Assembly (NCBI RefSeq): GCF_040545875.1 | Contig: NZ_JBEPMR010000021.1 | Source: Faecalicatena_A orotica | GTDB taxonomy: Bacteria; Bacillota; Clostridia; Lachnospirales; Lachnospiraceae | Strand: one strand, 5' to 3' | DNA: 64,000 bases | Shown: in pieces, positions 57,524 to 64,000 of the stretch | Numbering within the stretch: position 1 is the stretch's first letter | Layout of the letters: the number at the start of each line of letters is the position of its first letter | Notes under the pieces: generated by a model | Seen by the model: only the letters and a program-made list of their open reading frames with translations | Told to the model about the DNA's origin: nothing | The model's database searches: none | Translations under genes and position numbers: made by a program

Positions 57524-59116
57524 ATGGATAATAAGATGTTTTGTTTTCAGTGTGAACAGACGGCCGGATGTACAGGGTGTACAGGAAATGCAGGGGTCTG
57601 CGGGAAGACGGCAGGTAATGCAAAGCTGCAGGATGAACTGACGGGGGCTTTGATCGGACTTGCAAGGGCCTGCTCCGGTAATCCCAGGACAGACAAAACG
57701 GACCGTCTGATTCTAGAGGGATTATTTACGACAGTGACGAATGTAAACTTTAATGACGATACACTCCGAGAAATGATTGCGAGGGTAAATGAGGAAAAAG
57801 TACGTGTTGTACCCGGATGCGCGGGATGTCCTTCCAGATGTGGAAACATAGACAACTATGATATGTCACGGCTCTGGAAGGCAGATGAGGATATCCGTTC
57901 TCTGAAGTCCCTGATCCTGTTCGGTATTCGAGGCATGGCGGCTTATGCTTACCACGCTATGGTTCTGGGATATACAAGTGCGCGGGTAAATGAGTTCTTT
58001 TATAAGGCACTGTTCGTTCTGGCGGAAGACTGGAGAATGGAGGAACTGCTGCCCTTAGTTATGGAGGTTGGAGAAGTCAATCTGGAGTGTATGGAACTGC
58101 TTGACCGTGCCAATACAGAGACATTCGGAACGCCGATCCCTACAGAGGTGCCGCTGACGGTCGAGAAGGGGCCGTTTATAGTAATCACAGGACATGACCT
58201 CTATGATCTGAAGCTATTGCTCGAACAGACGGAAGGGAAAGGAATCCATGTGTATACACATGGGGAAATGCTTCCGGCCCATGCTTACCCGGAACTAAAA
58301 AAGTATCCGCACCTGAAGGGAAACTTCGGCACGGCATGGCAGAACCAGCAGAAAGAATTTGCTAATCTTCCGGCTCCGGTTTTATTTACAACAAACTGCC
58401 TGATGCCTGTGAAGGACAGTTATTCGGACAGAGTGTTTACGACAGAGGTAGTCTCTTATCCTGAAATGGTGCATGTGGGAGATGAGAAAGATTTCACACC
58501 GGTGATCGAAAAGGCGCTGGAACTTGGCGGTTTTTCAGAGGATACAGAATTTACCGGAATAAACGGAGGCAGGACAGTGCTGACAGGATTCGGGCATGGC
58601 ACCGTTCTGAGTGTGGCGGACAAAGTGATTGAGGCTGTAAAGGCAGGGGAGATCAGACATTTCTTCCTCGTGGGTGGATGCGACGGCGCGCGGCCGGGAC
58701 GGAATTACTACACTGATTTTGTGAAAATGACTCCGAAGGATACGGTCGTTCTGACGCTGGCATGCGGCAAGTACAGATTCAATGATCTGGACCTCGGGAC
58801 GATTGGGGGCCTTCCGAGGCTCATGGATATGGGACAGTGTAATGATGCCTACAGTGCGGTCAAGGTTGCGGCTGCACTGGCAGAAGCATTTGAATGCAGC
58901 GTGAATGACCTGCCGCTGTCAATGATCCTGTCATGGTATGAACAGAAAGCGGTCTGCATACTGCTGACACTGCTGCATCTTGGGATCACGAATATAAAAC
59001 TCGGGCCGACACTCCCGGCTTTCATTTCCAGAAATGTGTTGGATTATCTGGTTAATAATTATAAGATTGCACCTATAGGTGATCCTGCTAAAGATCTGGA
59101 AGAGATATTGGGATAG
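57524..59116 (+). CDS. hcp: Hybrid cluster protein (hydroxylamine reductase)
   Basis: The 530-residue Hcp has N-terminal cluster ligands Cys7 and Cys10 (FCFQCEQ), Cys19 and Cys26. Hybrid cluster ligands include His in TGHDLYD near 245, Glu in HGEML near 268, Cys in TTNCLMP near 313, Cys in LVGGCDGA near 402 and Cys in LTLACGKYRF near 430. It protects against nitrosative stress by acting on NO or hydroxylamine. ATG at 57524 follows GGAGATG; an upstream frame from 57365 is noncoding leader. The promoter shows an activator-like palindrome. Confidence 0.97.
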   Translation: MDNKMFCFQCEQTAGCTGCTGNAGVCGKTAGNAKLQDELTGALIGLARACSGNPRTDKTDRLILEGLFTTVTNVNFNDDTLREMIARVNEEKVRVVPGCAGCPSRCGNIDNYDMSRLWKADEDIRSLKSLILFGIRGMAAYAYHAMVLGYTSARVNEFFYKALFVLAEDWRMEELLPLVMEVGEVNLECMELLDRANTETFGTPIPTEVPLTVEKGPFIVITGHDLYDLKLLLEQTEGKGIHVYTHGEMLPAHAYPELKKYPHLKGNFGTAWQNQQKEFANLPAPVLFTTNCLMPVKDSYSDRVFTTEVVSYPEMVHVGDEKDFTPVIEKALELGGFSEDTEFTGINGGRTVLTGFGHGTVLSVADKVIEAVKAGEIRHFFLVGGCDGARPGRNYYTDFVKMTPKDTVVLTLACGKYRFNDLDLGTIGGLPRLMDMGQCNDAYSAVKVAAALAEAFECSVNDLPLSMILSWYEQKAVCILLTLLHLGITNIKLGPTLPAFISRNVLDYLVNNYKIAPIGDPAKDLEEILG

Positions 59117-59128
59117 TACAAAAAAGTA

Positions 59129-59159
59129 TTGACATGGAGTTCACTCAAAGGTCTATAGT
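59129..59159 (+). promoter_or_regulatory. MerR-type promoter of the aldo/keto reductase gene
   Basis: TTGACA (59129-59134) and TATAGT (59154-59159) are 19 bases apart. The spacer has the imperfect dyad TGGAGTTCACTCAAA, like the GGAGT..ACTCC dyads used by NmlR/AdhR-type MerR proteins. Confidence 0.7.
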
Positions 59160-59205
59160 AAAAAAGAAGCATATCGGACAGGATTTAAGAAAGAGGGACT
59201 AAAAC

Positions 59206-60336
59206 ATGGTATACAGAGATTTTCAGGATTTAAAGCTTTCTGCATTAGGGTTTGGGGCAATGCGTCTGCCGCTTACTGGTGACGGACAGATTGATGAGGA
59301 ACAGACGGCCAGAATGACTGCTTATGCAATAGAACACGGTGTGAATTATTTTGACACTGCATATGGTTACCACGACGGAAAATCAGAAGTCGTTATGGGA
59401 AAAGTTCTTTCCTCATACCCGAGGGAAAGCTATTATCTTGCGGATAAGTTTCCCGGATATGATCTCTCCAATATGGGAAAAGTAGAGGAGATTTTTGAGG
59501 AACAGCTGGAAAGATGTGGCGTAGAGTATTTTGATTTTTACCTGTTTCATAATGTATATGAGAAAAATATCGATCCATATATGGATCCAAATTATGGGAT
59601 TATGGAGTATCTGCTAAAGCAGAAGGAAAACGGTCGCATCAGACATCTCGGGTTTTCGGCACATGGGCGTTATGATACGATCAAACGTTTTCTGGATACA
59701 TATGGAAGGCATATGGAATTCTGCCAGATCCAGCTGAATTATTTGGACTGGAAGCTGCAGGATGCAAAAGCAAAGGTGGAATTGCTGGGTGAATATCAGA
59801 TTCCGGTATGGGTAATGGAGCCGCTTCGGGGAGGAAAGCTAGTCTCTCTTTCCGAAGAGAACGAGAAAAAATTAAAAGCGCTCCGTCCGGAAGAGGACAT
59901 TCCTGCATGGGCATTCCGATTTTTGCAGAGCGTGAAAGGAGTAGCAGTAACTCTGTCAGGAATGTCTGACATGGAACAGATGGTAGACAATGTCCGTACC
60001 TTTGAGGAAGATAAGCCGCTTGATGAAACGGAAATGAAGGCATTGATGGAAGTGGCAGATAGTATGCTGGATATTCTTCCTTGCACAGCATGCCGCTATT
60101 GCGTGGCACATTGTCCCAAGGGGCTGGATATACCGGTACTGCTGTCACTTTATAATGAAACAAGATTTGTTAATGGAGCGATTACGCATATGGCAGTAGA
60201 TGCACTTGATGAAGAGAAAAGGCCGGGCCAGTGTATCGGCTGTAAGAGCTGTGAGGCTGTCTGTCCACAGCAGCTGGCGATTGCAGAGGCGATGCATGAT
60301 TTTACGGAAAAGCTGAAACAGCCGGCGGGGCTGTAA
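59206..60336 (+). CDS. Aldo/keto reductase with C-terminal ferredoxin domain
   Basis: The 376-residue protein has an aldo/keto reductase barrel (residues 1-280) with the catalytic Asp-Tyr pair in VNYFDTAYGYHDGKSE near residue 45 and Lys in YLADKFPG near 75, and a C-terminal 2x4Fe-4S domain with CTACRYCVAHCPKG near 294 and CIGCKSCEAVCPQQ near 340. Such fusions may use ferredoxin rather than only NADPH. A MerR-type promoter suggests induction by aldehydes or electrophiles. Confidence 0.93.
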   Translation: MVYRDFQDLKLSALGFGAMRLPLTGDGQIDEEQTARMTAYAIEHGVNYFDTAYGYHDGKSEVVMGKVLSSYPRESYYLADKFPGYDLSNMGKVEEIFEEQLERCGVEYFDFYLFHNVYEKNIDPYMDPNYGIMEYLLKQKENGRIRHLGFSAHGRYDTIKRFLDTYGRHMEFCQIQLNYLDWKLQDAKAKVELLGEYQIPVWVMEPLRGGKLVSLSEENEKKLKALRPEEDIPAWAFRFLQSVKGVAVTLSGMSDMEQMVDNVRTFEEDKPLDETEMKALMEVADSMLDILPCTACRYCVAHCPKGLDIPVLLSLYNETRFVNGAITHMAVDALDEEKRPGQCIGCKSCEAVCPQQLAIAEAMHDFTEKLKQPAGL

Positions 60337-60442
60337 AGCGCCGTCATAGAAACCCGTTGCAACTCATCCCGGAAACACTTATAATAATTAATGGACGCTA
60401 AATAGAAGCAAAATACTAGAGAACTGAAGGGACGCGGCAGAG

Positions 60443-61093
60443 ATGGTAAAAGCGGTATTTATTGATTATACAGGGACAACGGTGCAGGAAGGCGGGGATG
60501 AACTGCAGGAGATCATTATGAGAATCTGCAGAAACAGCAATATCCATGACCCAAAAGAGGCTGTAGGACGCTGGTGGGAGCTTATGAAGCAGTATGAAGA
60601 AAGCAGTTACAAAGAAGCATATCTGACCGAAGATGAGATCGTCGAGAAGGTGTTGTCAGATTTGTGCAGGAGGGACGGCCTTAAGGAGAATCTGGATGAA
60701 CTGCATGAGCTGTTCCGGGGATTCTGGGTGAATGCACCGTTGTTTGATGACGCAGAAAGATTTTATAATAGATGTGAAGTTCCGGTCTATGTAATTACGA
60801 ATAATGGAGTTCCCTATGTCGAGGAAAGCATGAAGAAAAAAGGACTTTCCCCGGCAGGGATTATTTCTGCAGATATGGTAAGGGCATATAAGCCGCATCG
60901 GGAAGTCTTCGAAAAGGCGCTGCAGATAAGCGGATGCAGGGCGAAGGAGACGGTCCACATCGGGGATTCTTACGATTCAGATGTTTTGGGTGCACAGGCG
61001 GCGGGAATACGGCCTATACTGGTGGACCGTACGGGAAAACAGCAACATAATGATATCTTGACTGTACAGTCTTTGACAGATATACAATTATAA
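60443..61093 (+). CDS. HAD-superfamily hydrolase
   Basis: This 216-residue phosphatase has motif I FIDYTGTT near residue 7 (nucleophile Asp; the second Asp is replaced by Thr), motif II VITNN near 117, motif III Lys in AYKPHREVF near 151 and motif IV HIGDSYDSDV near 172. The cap is a four-helix C1 type. The substrate is unknown; Thr at the DxD+2 site is typical of phosphonatase and dehalogenase-like members. Confidence 0.88.
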   Translation: MVKAVFIDYTGTTVQEGGDELQEIIMRICRNSNIHDPKEAVGRWWELMKQYEESSYKEAYLTEDEIVEKVLSDLCRRDGLKENLDELHELFRGFWVNAPLFDDAERFYNRCEVPVYVITNNGVPYVEESMKKKGLSPAGIISADMVRAYKPHREVFEKALQISGCRAKETVHIGDSYDSDVLGAQAAGIRPILVDRTGKQQHNDILTVQSLTDIQL

Positions 61094-61114
61094 AAGAATG
61101 ACTGACACAAAAAC

Positions 61115-61168
61115 CACATAACAAATTGCTCTGTTACTGAAAGGGCATTTTGTTATGTGTTTTTTTTA
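61115..61168 (+). terminator. Terminator after the HAD gene
   Basis: ACATAACAAA (61117-61126) pairs with TTTGTTATGT (61149-61158), followed by a T8 run. The remaining bases up to 61320 show nothing further. Confidence 0.85.
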
Positions 61169-61320
61169 TTTTGAAGAAAGATGAAGCATTCGTTTCGTAA
61201 GTAAACTATTTTCTGAATCGTGGATGTGGCTATACCAGAAACCACATTGAAAACATAAGGTGGAAATGCACGAAAAACGTTCCGAAATAACAGCATAGTG
61301 CACAAAAATAAAGGCTGAAA

Positions 61321-61368
61321 TTGACATGCATTTCGTGGCATAGTATAATGTTAAAAAGATAACATTAT
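61321..61368 (+). promoter_or_regulatory. hypB promoter with overlapping inverted repeat
   Basis: Consensus TTGACA (61321-61326) and TATAAT (61344-61349) are 17 bases apart. ATAATGTTA-N6-TAACATTAT (61345-61368) overlaps the -10 and start site and is a likely repressor site. A small hairpin TCTGG-TATA-CCAGA follows in the leader. Confidence 0.85.
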
Positions 61369-61407
61369 CTGGTATAGCCAGATTTTCTGGATGAAGGAGG
61401 AAATGAG

Positions 61408-62076
61408 ATGGGAGAATTCAGGGTACTGGAAATCAAGCAGAGTGTATTTGCAGACAATGATAAACGGGCACAGGAATTAAGAGACGAGCTGAAAGAGAAA
61501 AAAGTCTTTCTGCTAAATCTGATGTCTTCCCCGGGGTCGGGTAAGACGACGACATTATCGAGGACAATCGAACAGCTGAAAGACGAACTGAAGATCGGCG
61601 TGATGGAGGCGGATATCGATTCAGATGTGGATGCAGAGACGATTTCCAATCTTGGTGTGAGGGCAATCCAGCTTCATACAGGGGGAATGTGCCATCTGGA
61701 TGCGGATATGACGCGTCAGGGACTGGAAGGGCTAAAGACCGGGGATCTTGACCTGGCGATTCTGGAGAATGTGGGAAACCTTGTCTGCCCGGCAGAGTTT
61801 GATACAGGGGCAGTGAAGAATGCCATGATCCTGAGTGTGCCGGAAGGGGATGATAAGCCATTGAAGTATCCCCTGATGTTTTCCATCTGTGATGTGGTGC
61901 TGATCAACAAGATCGATGTGCTCCCGTATTTCGACTTTGATATGGAAAAATGCAGGAAGAACATTTTGATGAGGAATCCCAATGCAAAGGTTATTCCAAT
62001 TTGTGCCCGCACAGGGGAAGGGATAGAGGAATGGACCAACTGGCTGAAGGAAGAAGTGAGAGGCTGGCAGTCGTAA
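61408..62076 (+). CDS. hypB: Hydrogenase/urease-type nickel GTPase HypB
   Basis: The 222-residue SIMIBI GTPase delivers nickel to enzymes. P-loop SSPGSGKTT spans residues 40-48. Switch and metal region GGMCHLDADM is near 92 (Cys-His metal site), ENVGNLVCPAEFD near 118 and NKID near 170. It lacks the His-rich nickel-storage N-terminus of some homologues. No HypA, hydrogenase or other hyp genes are visible downstream, where an iron-sulfur flavoprotein gene follows by 53 bases. The partner enzyme is therefore not identified here. Confidence 0.95.
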   Translation: MGEFRVLEIKQSVFADNDKRAQELRDELKEKKVFLLNLMSSPGSGKTTTLSRTIEQLKDELKIGVMEADIDSDVDAETISNLGVRAIQLHTGGMCHLDADMTRQGLEGLKTGDLDLAILENVGNLVCPAEFDTGAVKNAMILSVPEGDDKPLKYPLMFSICDVVLINKIDVLPYFDFDMEKCRKNILMRNPNAKVIPICARTGEGIEEWTNWLKEEVRGWQS

Positions 62077-62129
62077 AGACGGCTGTCTGAATCCGGGTAT
62101 GGATATACCCGGGGGAAGGAGTGAAAGTG

Positions 62130-64000
62130 ATGGCAGAAGAGAGAAAATTAATATTAAAGCTGGGGCAGAAGATTACGGACCGTATCGGGCACAAGGTGAC
62201 TGTGGATGATCCGGAATACTGGGGGCTTGCCTGTGTAATTACGGATGAGATGGCGGAAGTGGCGCTGGCCATGAAGGTACGCAAACCGGCCAGCGCGCAG
62301 GAGATCGCAAAGAAGTGTAAAAAACCGCTGAAGCGGACAGAAGAACTTCTGCAGGAAATGAGTGTGATCGGTCTTCTGGAATATAACTGGGAGAATGCTG
62401 ACCACCATAAGCAGTACATACTTCCGATGTTCGTACCGGGCTGTGCGGAATTTATGAACATGAATAAGGAACAGGTGGAAGAACATCCGGAGATCGCACG
62501 GTTTTTCGAGAGAATGTCACGCCTTCCGCTGGAGAAAGTCACACCGATGGTGCCTCTTGGCGGGGCCGGGGTAGGAATGCACGTGATTCCGGTGGAAAAA
62601 GCGATTCCGACGGAGCAGAAGTCTGTCAGTGTGGAACATATATCCCACTGGGTACAGAAGTATAAAGGGAAATATGCAGTGGGTGCCTGTTCCTGCCGCC
62701 GTTCACGCAGGATCCAGGGGGAAGGCTGCGGGCATCTTGAGGACGATATGTGCATTGGTGTAGGGGATATGGCGGATTACCTCGTCGAGACCGGGAAGGG
62801 AAGGTATATCGATGAAGTAGAAGTGATGGAGATTCTTCAGCGTGCAGAGGACAACGGGCTGGTACACCAGATCACCAACATAGACGGGGAAGATAAGATC
62901 TTTGCCATCTGCAACTGCTGTGTCTGTTCCTGTTATGCTCTGCGCACCTCACAGCTTTTTAACACGCCAAACTTGTCCCGTTCCGCTTATATCGCGCGAG
63001 TGGATGCCAATAACTGCGTGGCATGCGGACAGTGTGTGGAATACTGTCCGTCCGGCGCAGCCAAACTGGGACAAAAGCTTTGTACGAAGGAGGGCCCGGT
63101 CGTATATCCGAAGCAGGAGCTTCCGGATGCCGTGAAATGGGGACCGGAGAAGTGGAATGAAAATTACAGGGACGACAACCAGATCAACTGTTATGATACA
63201 GGAACATCTCCGTGTAAGACGAACTGCCCGGCACATATTGCGGTGCAGGGATATATTAAGATGGCATCTCAGGGAAGATATCTGGATGCATTGAAACTGA
63301 TCAAGAAGGAAAACCCGTTCCCGGCAGTCTGCGGAAGTATCTGCAACCGCCGCTGCGAGCAGGCATGTACAAGGGGCGAAATTGATCAGGCAGTGGCGAT
63401 TGATGAAGTGAAGAAATTCATTGCCATGCAGGAACTGAATGCAGAGACACGTTACATCCCGCCGATGGTCAACCAGATCGGAAAGATGTATCCGCAGAAG
63501 GTAGCCGTTATCGGTGCCGGCCCGGCCGGAATGTCCTGTGCCTTCTTCCTTGCACAAAAAGGGTATCCGGTCACTGTATTTGAAAAGCATCGTCATCCAG
63601 GCGGAATGCTGACGCACGGAATTCCGGGCTTTAGGCTTGAGAAGGATGTTGTGGATGCAGAGATTGAAGTCTTGCGTGAGATGGGCGTCGAGTTTAAGTG
63701 CGGTGTAGAAGTTGGAAAAGACGTAACACTTGCAGAACTCCGTGCACAGGATTATAAAGCATTTTATATTGCAATTGGATGCCAGGGGGGAAGAAAAGCA
63801 GGAGTTCCCGGCGAAGAGGCAGTGGGCGTGCTGACGGGAGTAGAATTCCTCCATATGGTCAATACGGATGAGACGACAGGCCTGACAGGGCGTACCATCG
63901 TTGTCGGCGGCGGAAATGTGGCCGTTGATGTTGCACGCAGTGCCGTGCGTACGGGTAGTTCAGACGTATCCATGTACTGTCTGGAGGATAAGGATTCCAT
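62130..64000 (+). CDS. Iron-sulfur flavoprotein, GltD-like with N-terminal domains (partial)
   Basis: The frame opens at an ATG (62130) after GGGGGAAGGAG and is still open at the window end (623 codons). An N-terminal winged-helix-like domain (about 1-110: ASAQEIAKKCKKPLKRTEELL) is followed by Cys-rich segments (GACSCRRSRR near 188, ICNCCVCSCY near 261), a ferredoxin-like CVACGQCVEYCP near 297, a GltD-type cluster domain (CKTNCPAHI near 364, CGSICNRRCEQACT near 400), FAD-binding VAVIGAGPAGMS near 457 and NAD(P)-binding VVGGGNVAVDVA near 591. It is likely an electron-transfer oxidoreductase; the substrate is unknown. Confidence 0.9.
   Translation, partial: MAEERKLILKLGQKITDRIGHKVTVDDPEYWGLACVITDEMAEVALAMKVRKPASAQEIAKKCKKPLKRTEELLQEMSVIGLLEYNWENADHHKQYILPMFVPGCAEFMNMNKEQVEEHPEIARFFERMSRLPLEKVTPMVPLGGAGVGMHVIPVEKAIPTEQKSVSVEHISHWVQKYKGKYAVGACSCRRSRRIQGEGCGHLEDDMCIGVGDMADYLVETGKGRYIDEVEVMEILQRAEDNGLVHQITNIDGEDKIFAICNCCVCSCYALRTSQLFNTPNLSRSAYIARVDANNCVACGQCVEYCPSGAAKLGQKLCTKEGPVVYPKQELPDAVKWGPEKWNENYRDDNQINCYDTGTSPCKTNCPAHIAVQGYIKMASQGRYLDALKLIKKENPFPAVCGSICNRRCEQACTRGEIDQAVAIDEVKKFIAMQELNAETRYIPPMVNQIGKMYPQKVAVIGAGPAGMSCAFFLAQKGYPVTVFEKHRHPGGMLTHGIPGFRLEKDVVDAEIEVLREMGVEFKCGVEVGKDVTLAELRAQDYKAFYIAIGCQGGRKAGVPGEEAVGVLTGVEFLHMVNTDETTGLTGRTIVVGGGNVAVDVARSAVRTGSSDVSMYCLEDKDS

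Overview
The window looks like a chromosomal segment of a gut Clostridia bacterium, most likely Lachnospiraceae. The evidence is moderate GC, strong AGGAGG ribosome binding sites, many TTGACA-N17-TATAAT promoters, a 23S rRNA/tRNA cluster, GPH-type sugar transporters, beta-glucuronidase, C-glycoside deglycosidase, Hcp, and separate gltB and gltD. The species cannot be named from sequence alone.

Region 1 (1-885) holds the 3' end of a 23S rRNA gene and seven tRNA genes (Asn, Glu, Thr, Met, Asp, Val, Leu). Region 2 (863-11922) is a tandem array of three small integrative elements stacked on the 3' end of tRNA-Leu(TAA). Four copies of the tRNA 3' end separate them. Elements 1 and 2 (about 4.7 kb each) each encode a tyrosine integrase and a rolling-circle (HUH) Rep, with small DNA-binding and membrane proteins and a hairpin that may be a replication origin. 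Element 3 (1.7 kb) is a deletion chimera that keeps a truncated integrase, half a regulator gene and one cargo gene. Each integrase type has its own short repeats near the element ends, and this shows that element 3 was fused from two different elements.

Region 3 (12313-24075) is a membrane and efflux locus: an AI-2E-type transporter, MerR, two CmpB-family membrane proteins, two MarR regulators, a TetR-like regulator, a patatin phospholipase, a GT4 glycosyltransferase and a heterodimeric ABC exporter. Four promoters carry the same palindrome (core TCCGATTTCGGA) inside the -35/-10 spacer, which points to one MarR-controlled regulon. An XRE regulator and an OatA-like acyltransferase follow.

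Region 4 (26402-40226) is a glycoside catabolic island. It contains an AraC regulator fused to a GH39-like domain, a GPH symporter, two Gfo/Idh/MocA oxidoreductases and both C-glycoside deglycosidase subunits. A RelA/SpoT-domain protein follows, then AraC, a second GPH symporter, a GH2 beta-glucuronidase and an SGNH hydrolase. Together these could import plant or host-conjugated glycosides, oxidise the sugar, cleave C-glycosidic bonds and remove glucuronic acid.

Region 5 (40245-50065) is a nitrogen block: an ammonium transporter fused to a PII domain, purF, gltB and gltD. purF and gltB diverge from a shared palindromic operator, and amt, purF and gltB all have terminator-like hairpins in their leaders. 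Region 6 (50060-64000) has an RluA pseudouridine synthase, a probable yybP-ykoY (Mn2+) riboswitch before a hypothetical gene and yccF, tex, bioY with a BirA operator, a GGDEF-EAL protein, hcp, a ferredoxin-type aldo/keto reductase behind a MerR-type promoter, a HAD phosphatase, hypB, and a large iron-sulfur flavoprotein cut by the window end. No CRISPR array or IS element was seen.
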